64,000 nucleotides of DNA. Source: a virus. A program made the translations under genes and the position numbers. The notes beneath the pieces are model-generated. The model was not told the DNA's origin. It saw only the letters and a program-made list of their open reading frames with translations, and ran no database searches. Below are positions 60,928 to 64,000 of the stretch, in pieces. The DNA lies in IMG/VR virus record IMGVR_UViG_3300031787_007614, positions 248,001 through 312,000 of that record, one strand, 5' to 3'. How positions within the stretch are numbered: the first letter of the stretch is position 1; each line of letters opens with the position of its first letter.

Positions 60928-62709
60928 ATGGCATATACAATTACACTAACAGACGGCACAGTTTTTGCAACTATTGCTGATGGTGCAACAAACACCGCAA
61001 GCGCAATGACATTAGTGGGCAAAAACTACGCTGGATACGGTCAATTTTTGGACAATAACTTTGTTCGATTGTTGGAAAATGGATCTAACACTTCGGCGCC
61101 CGCTGCTCCGTTGACCGGACAGTTGTGGTGGGACAAAACCAACAACTTGCTGAAAGTTTACAATGGTTCTGTATTCAAAACTATTAGTGCTGCCACTGCA
61201 AGTTCTAGTGCTCCTGCATCAAACGTCACTGGCGACTTGTGGTATGATACCACTAACCAGCAGCTGAAAGTTTGGACTGGCGCTGCATTTATTGTGGTTG
61301 GCCCAGCATACAGTGCCAGCCAAGGAACGTCAGGTGCAATTCCTGAAACCATTACAGACTCAGTTGGTGGTACAAAATACATTACCAGTTTGTATGTAAA
61401 CAACAACCGTGTGGGTATTGTGTATGATACATCAAGTTTTGTTCCTCAAGCCAGCTTGCAAGCAACATTCCCCACAGTTTATCCTGGCATTACATTAACA
61501 GCTACTAATAGCCCAATTTTTGCTGGTACTGCAAACAATGCCAGCTACCTTAACAGCTTGACCAGTTCACAATTCATGCGCAGTGATACCAATACTTCTA
61601 CCACTGGTATTTTGCGTGTGTTAAACAATTCAGGATTGTTTGTGGGTGCAACCAACGCATTCAGCGTAACACAAAGTTCAAATGATGCACAAATCCGCGG
61701 AGACATTTCAGGCGGCAATTTGATTATTCAAGCCAACGTGGGCGGAACTATCTACAACGTTGCTAGAGCATTAGGAGGCAATGGAACATTTGCAGTGGCC
61801 AATGCTGCCACAGTTGGCACCACACTTGGCGTTACAGGCAACGTCACAGGCGGTAACGTATTAACAGGCGGATTGGTCTCAGCCACAGGCAACGTCACAG
61901 GCGGTAACGTGATTGCAACCACCTTGGTACAAGGTGTCACAGTCAGTGCCAGCGGAAACGTACAAGCTGGCAACTTGCGTACTACTGGCCTGGTGTCGGC
62001 CACTGGTAACATTGATTCAGCTGGTAACATTGCTGGCACTTTCTTCCTTGGTAACGGCAGCCAGCTCACAGGGTTGAGCGCAGCGGTTAGCGTGACCAAG
62101 ATTGTTAACGGATCCACTGAAGCCAACATTGGCGCACCAGGTGGTAACGCCAACATTTCTGTAGGCGGAACAGGAAACGTAGCAGTGTTTACAACTTCTG
62201 GTGCAATTCTTACAGGCCTAACTGTGCCTAGTATTGACAAGTCTGGCACAAACGCTGTAGGCAACATTGGGTCATCTGTGAATTATTTTAACCGTGTGTT
62301 TGCCACAGCTACCACAGCCTTGTACGCTGACGTTGCAGAACGTTTTGAAGCAGACGAGTTACTAGAACCAGGCACTGTGGTTGAACTAGGCGGCACAAAA
62401 GAAATCACTCGAGCACGTAAAGATCTAAGCGAAAATGTGTTTGGTGTGATAAGTACTAGACCAGCTTATACCATGAACGGTGGCGCAGGCGAGGACGATA
62501 CACATCCTCCAGTTGCAATGACTGGGCGTGTACCAGTTCAAGCAATTGGTGTAATACACAAAGGTGATAGATTGGTCAGCGCAGGCAACGGTGTTGCTCG
62601 TGCTGCACAAGCTGGTGAAGCCACAGCCTTCAATGTAATTGGCCGATCACTAGATAACAAACTAGACGCTGGATTGGGTACAATTGAAGCTATTGTGACA
62701 ATAAAATAA
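60928..62709 (+). CDS. Tail fibre/appendage protein with conserved C-terminal domain
   Basis: A 593-residue protein. The N-terminus (TLVGKNYAGYGQFLDNNFVR, then PLTGQLWWDKTNNLLKVYNG, repeated as GDLWYDTTNQQLKVW) is a virion-attachment module. Residues about 300-380 carry the same GNVTGGNVLTGGLVSATGN repeats as the minus-strand giant protein, then GNGSQLTGL. From about 465 a compact domain starts YADVAERFEADELLEPGTVV, with DLSENVFGVISTRPAYTMNG and PPVAMTGRVPVQAIG. This domain resembles peptidase-G2-like C-termini of phage appendages, which can self-cleave or act as chaperones. It is predicted as a host-recognition fibre. Confidence 0.75.
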   Translation: MAYTITLTDGTVFATIADGATNTASAMTLVGKNYAGYGQFLDNNFVRLLENGSNTSAPAAPLTGQLWWDKTNNLLKVYNGSVFKTISAATASSSAPASNVTGDLWYDTTNQQLKVWTGAAFIVVGPAYSASQGTSGAIPETITDSVGGTKYITSLYVNNNRVGIVYDTSSFVPQASLQATFPTVYPGITLTATNSPIFAGTANNASYLNSLTSSQFMRSDTNTSTTGILRVLNNSGLFVGATNAFSVTQSSNDAQIRGDISGGNLIIQANVGGTIYNVARALGGNGTFAVANAATVGTTLGVTGNVTGGNVLTGGLVSATGNVTGGNVIATTLVQGVTVSASGNVQAGNLRTTGLVSATGNIDSAGNIAGTFFLGNGSQLTGLSAAVSVTKIVNGSTEANIGAPGGNANISVGGTGNVAVFTTSGAILTGLTVPSIDKSGTNAVGNIGSSVNYFNRVFATATTALYADVAERFEADELLEPGTVVELGGTKEITRARKDLSENVFGVISTRPAYTMNGGAGEDDTHPPVAMTGRVPVQAIGVIHKGDRLVSAGNGVARAAQAGEATAFNVIGRSLDNKLDAGLGTIEAIVTIK

Positions 62710-62721
62710 CGGGATACAAGA

Positions 62722-63672
62722 ATGACATATTCATCAGGCGGCTTAATTCAGGCCACAGATTACAACGGTTTTGTTAGCACCACTGCTGGCGCCAACGTTA
62801 ACGCCACCTGGAACACAACATATGGGCAAACAGCAGTAGGCACAGTGAGTGCTGCTGGCACAGTAACAGCCACACAATGGGCCAGCTTGGTAAACACTAT
62901 CAGCTCGCAGGCCAGCCATCAAGGCACTACAATTACTGCCAGAAGTGCTCCGACCACAGGAACTCTTGTGAGTGTGTTGGCAGCAGTAAACACTGACCTT
63001 ACCAATACCTACAACAATCGATATCAAGCTGTGGCTGTTGGCTCGCAGTTTACTGGCTGGAGTGGTACAAATTCTAAAACAGCAGCCACATCAGGTGCTA
63101 CCTGGACTATTACTTTTACTAATACTGTTACCTTTGCATCATCTGCTGCTGCTCAATATTTTTTCAATGCTGGAGGCTTGGTGAAAATTGACGTGGCCAA
63201 ATCAGCAACAGGACAAACAGGCGATCCAGAATGGAATGACTTGGCCTCAACCCTGTGCGGCGATATTTGGATTTCAGGACTGGCATCAGCTCACTCCATC
63301 GCTGGTACATCATACACTGGTGTAACCAAAATTGGCGGAACTGGTACACCAAATACATTGACCACAGGCAACGGTTGGGATGCCCTAACCGCTGGTGGAG
63401 CTGCCGTGATAGTTTACAAACAATTTGCTGACACAGCACCTTACACTGCAAACTTCATTCAGCACTCGCTTGCTAAAAATGCAGGATCAACTGCATTGAC
63501 TATCACCACGCTTTGGTCAGCATCTGACGGCGACCCAATTTCAGGCGGTACGGCTGCTTCAGGTGCAACACCTGGCACAGCGCCTTGTACCATTGTGACC
63601 TACTATCCACCTAGCACAACATATCTAAGCGCAAGTTGGGGAACCCCTTCAGTCGCCGCAACAACAGCTTAA
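62722..63672 (+). CDS. Virion structural protein, last in the baseplate-fibre block
   Basis: A 316-residue protein, rich in Thr, Ala, Ser and Gly. It starts MTYSSGGLIQATDYNGFVST, with a helical segment WASLVNTISSQASHQGT, then SKTAATSGATWTITFTNTVT and FASSAAAQYFFNAGGLVKID, a pattern I have seen in phage structural proteins but cannot assign. The C-terminal third is beta-rich (NFIQHSLAKNAGSTALTITT). It lies 12 nt after the fibre gene with GGGATACA as weak ribosome site. A hairpin follows its stop. Confidence 0.6.
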   Translation: MTYSSGGLIQATDYNGFVSTTAGANVNATWNTTYGQTAVGTVSAAGTVTATQWASLVNTISSQASHQGTTITARSAPTTGTLVSVLAAVNTDLTNTYNNRYQAVAVGSQFTGWSGTNSKTAATSGATWTITFTNTVTFASSAAAQYFFNAGGLVKIDVAKSATGQTGDPEWNDLASTLCGDIWISGLASAHSIAGTSYTGVTKIGGTGTPNTLTTGNGWDALTAGGAAVIVYKQFADTAPYTANFIQHSLAKNAGSTALTITTLWSASDGDPISGGTAASGATPGTAPCTIVTYYPPSTTYLSASWGTPSVAATTA

Positions 63673-63676
63673 CCAA

Positions 63677-63693
63677 AAGGGTTGTAAACCCTT
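63677..63693 (+). terminator. Hairpin after the fibre block, possible weak terminator
   Basis: AAGGGTT-GTA-AACCCTT is a perfect 7-bp stem beginning 4 nt after the preceding stop. The 3' side lacks a T run. It overlaps the -35 of the promoter for the next gene. Confidence 0.4.
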
Positions 63694-63710
63694 GCACTCT
63701 CTGTTATAAT
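63682..63710 (+). promoter_or_regulatory. Sigma70-like promoter placed against the start codon
   Basis: TTGTAA (63682-63687), a 17-nt spacer, and a perfect TATAAT (63705-63710). The expected start point (about 63717) coincides with the ATG at 63716, so the transcript would be leaderless unless a later start codon is used. Confidence 0.5.
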
Positions 63711-63715
63711 TCAAT

Positions 63716-64000
63716 ATGGATACTGAAAACTTAATTGCTCATGCACGAGCAAGATTTGATCACGCCACCGCCAAACGTATTCTCCGAGAAAAATACGAAG
63801 CACGGATGATCTTTGCGCACGACGGCGGTATGTGGCGTGCTGGCCCTGAACTCATAAACATCTTGGCCACTGTGCCTCCGGGCAATGCAGTGTTATTGGA
63901 CTTGTATGAAACTCCTGTACAAGTTAGACCCGAAGAATTGCGTGGTATGGCCATGACTCGCTGGCAAGAGCAAATGAATGCTTGGCTTGCAGAACACAAC
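63716..64000 (+). CDS. Unknown protein, partial (runs off the right edge)
   Basis: An open frame of 95 codons from the ATG at 63716 to the edge. It starts MDTENLIAHARARFDHATAK, followed by LREKYEARMIFAHDGGMWRA and a segment rich in Pro/Val (VPPGNAVLLDLYETPVQVRP), then ELRGMAMTRWQEQMNAWLAE. It is a soluble, charged protein that I do not recognise; composition differs from the Thr/Ala-rich fibre proteins before it, which suggests the start of another functional block. It probably has its own promoter (63682-63710). Confidence 0.6.
   Translation, partial: MDTENLIAHARARFDHATAKRILREKYEARMIFAHDGGMWRAGPELINILATVPPGNAVLLDLYETPVQVRPEELRGMAMTRWQEQMNAWLAEHN

Overview
The window is a 64-kb piece of the genome of a tailed, contractile-tail phage of the T4 superfamily, of the environmental (marine-like) kind. 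The evidence is a set of recognisable T4-type core genes: capsid gp23, scaffold gp22, prohead protease gp21, portal gp20, baseplate proteins gp26, gp53, gp5, gp25 and gp6, the recombination pair gp46/gp47, and the late sigma factor gp55. Sequences resembling the T4 late promoter (NATAAATA) lie just upstream of many virion genes, as expected if gp55 is active. The host cannot be named from the sequence. No host chromosome, tRNA, CRISPR array or insertion sequence was seen.

Layout from left to right. 1-10.6 kb (minus strand): a family of long, repeat-built appendage or fibre proteins, the first running off the left edge, plus a possible glycan enzyme. 10.7-11.9 kb (plus): an isolated TPR-glycosyltransferase with its own sigma70-like promoter. 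11.9-21.6 kb (minus): the head block read as tape measure, gp20, two small core proteins, gp21, gp22, gp23, with a strong terminator after gp23. 21.7-25.05 kb (plus): gp26, which carries strong signals for a programmed -1 frameshift, then three small unknown genes and an adenine-salvage pair (adenine phosphoribosyltransferase and an MTA/SAH-nucleosidase-like enzyme). 25.05-25.5 kb: a non-coding, hairpin-rich region. 25.5-33.9 kb (minus): one tightly coupled operon read gp55, gp47, gp46, a B12-type radical SAM protein, an unknown protein, a second radical SAM protein, a short-chain dehydrogenase, a GIY-YIG protein and a small zinc-finger-like protein. 34-63.7 kb (plus): the baseplate and fibre block, dominated by a 4,900-residue protein directly after gp6. 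A further gene starts at 63716 and runs off the right edge.

The genes work together as follows. The minus-strand operon led by gp55 supplies the late sigma factor and the recombination nuclease, and carries metabolic or modification enzymes. gp55 would then drive the NATAAATA promoters of the head, tail-length, baseplate and fibre genes. Stop/start overlaps (ATGA, TAATG) link most neighbouring genes and suggest translational coupling. The most notable observations are the gp26 frameshift signal, a group of late promoters placed so close to start codons that their transcripts would be leaderless, the radical SAM cassette, the 4,900-residue baseplate protein with a predicted beta-propeller, and the multi-kilobase 17-residue-repeat protein.
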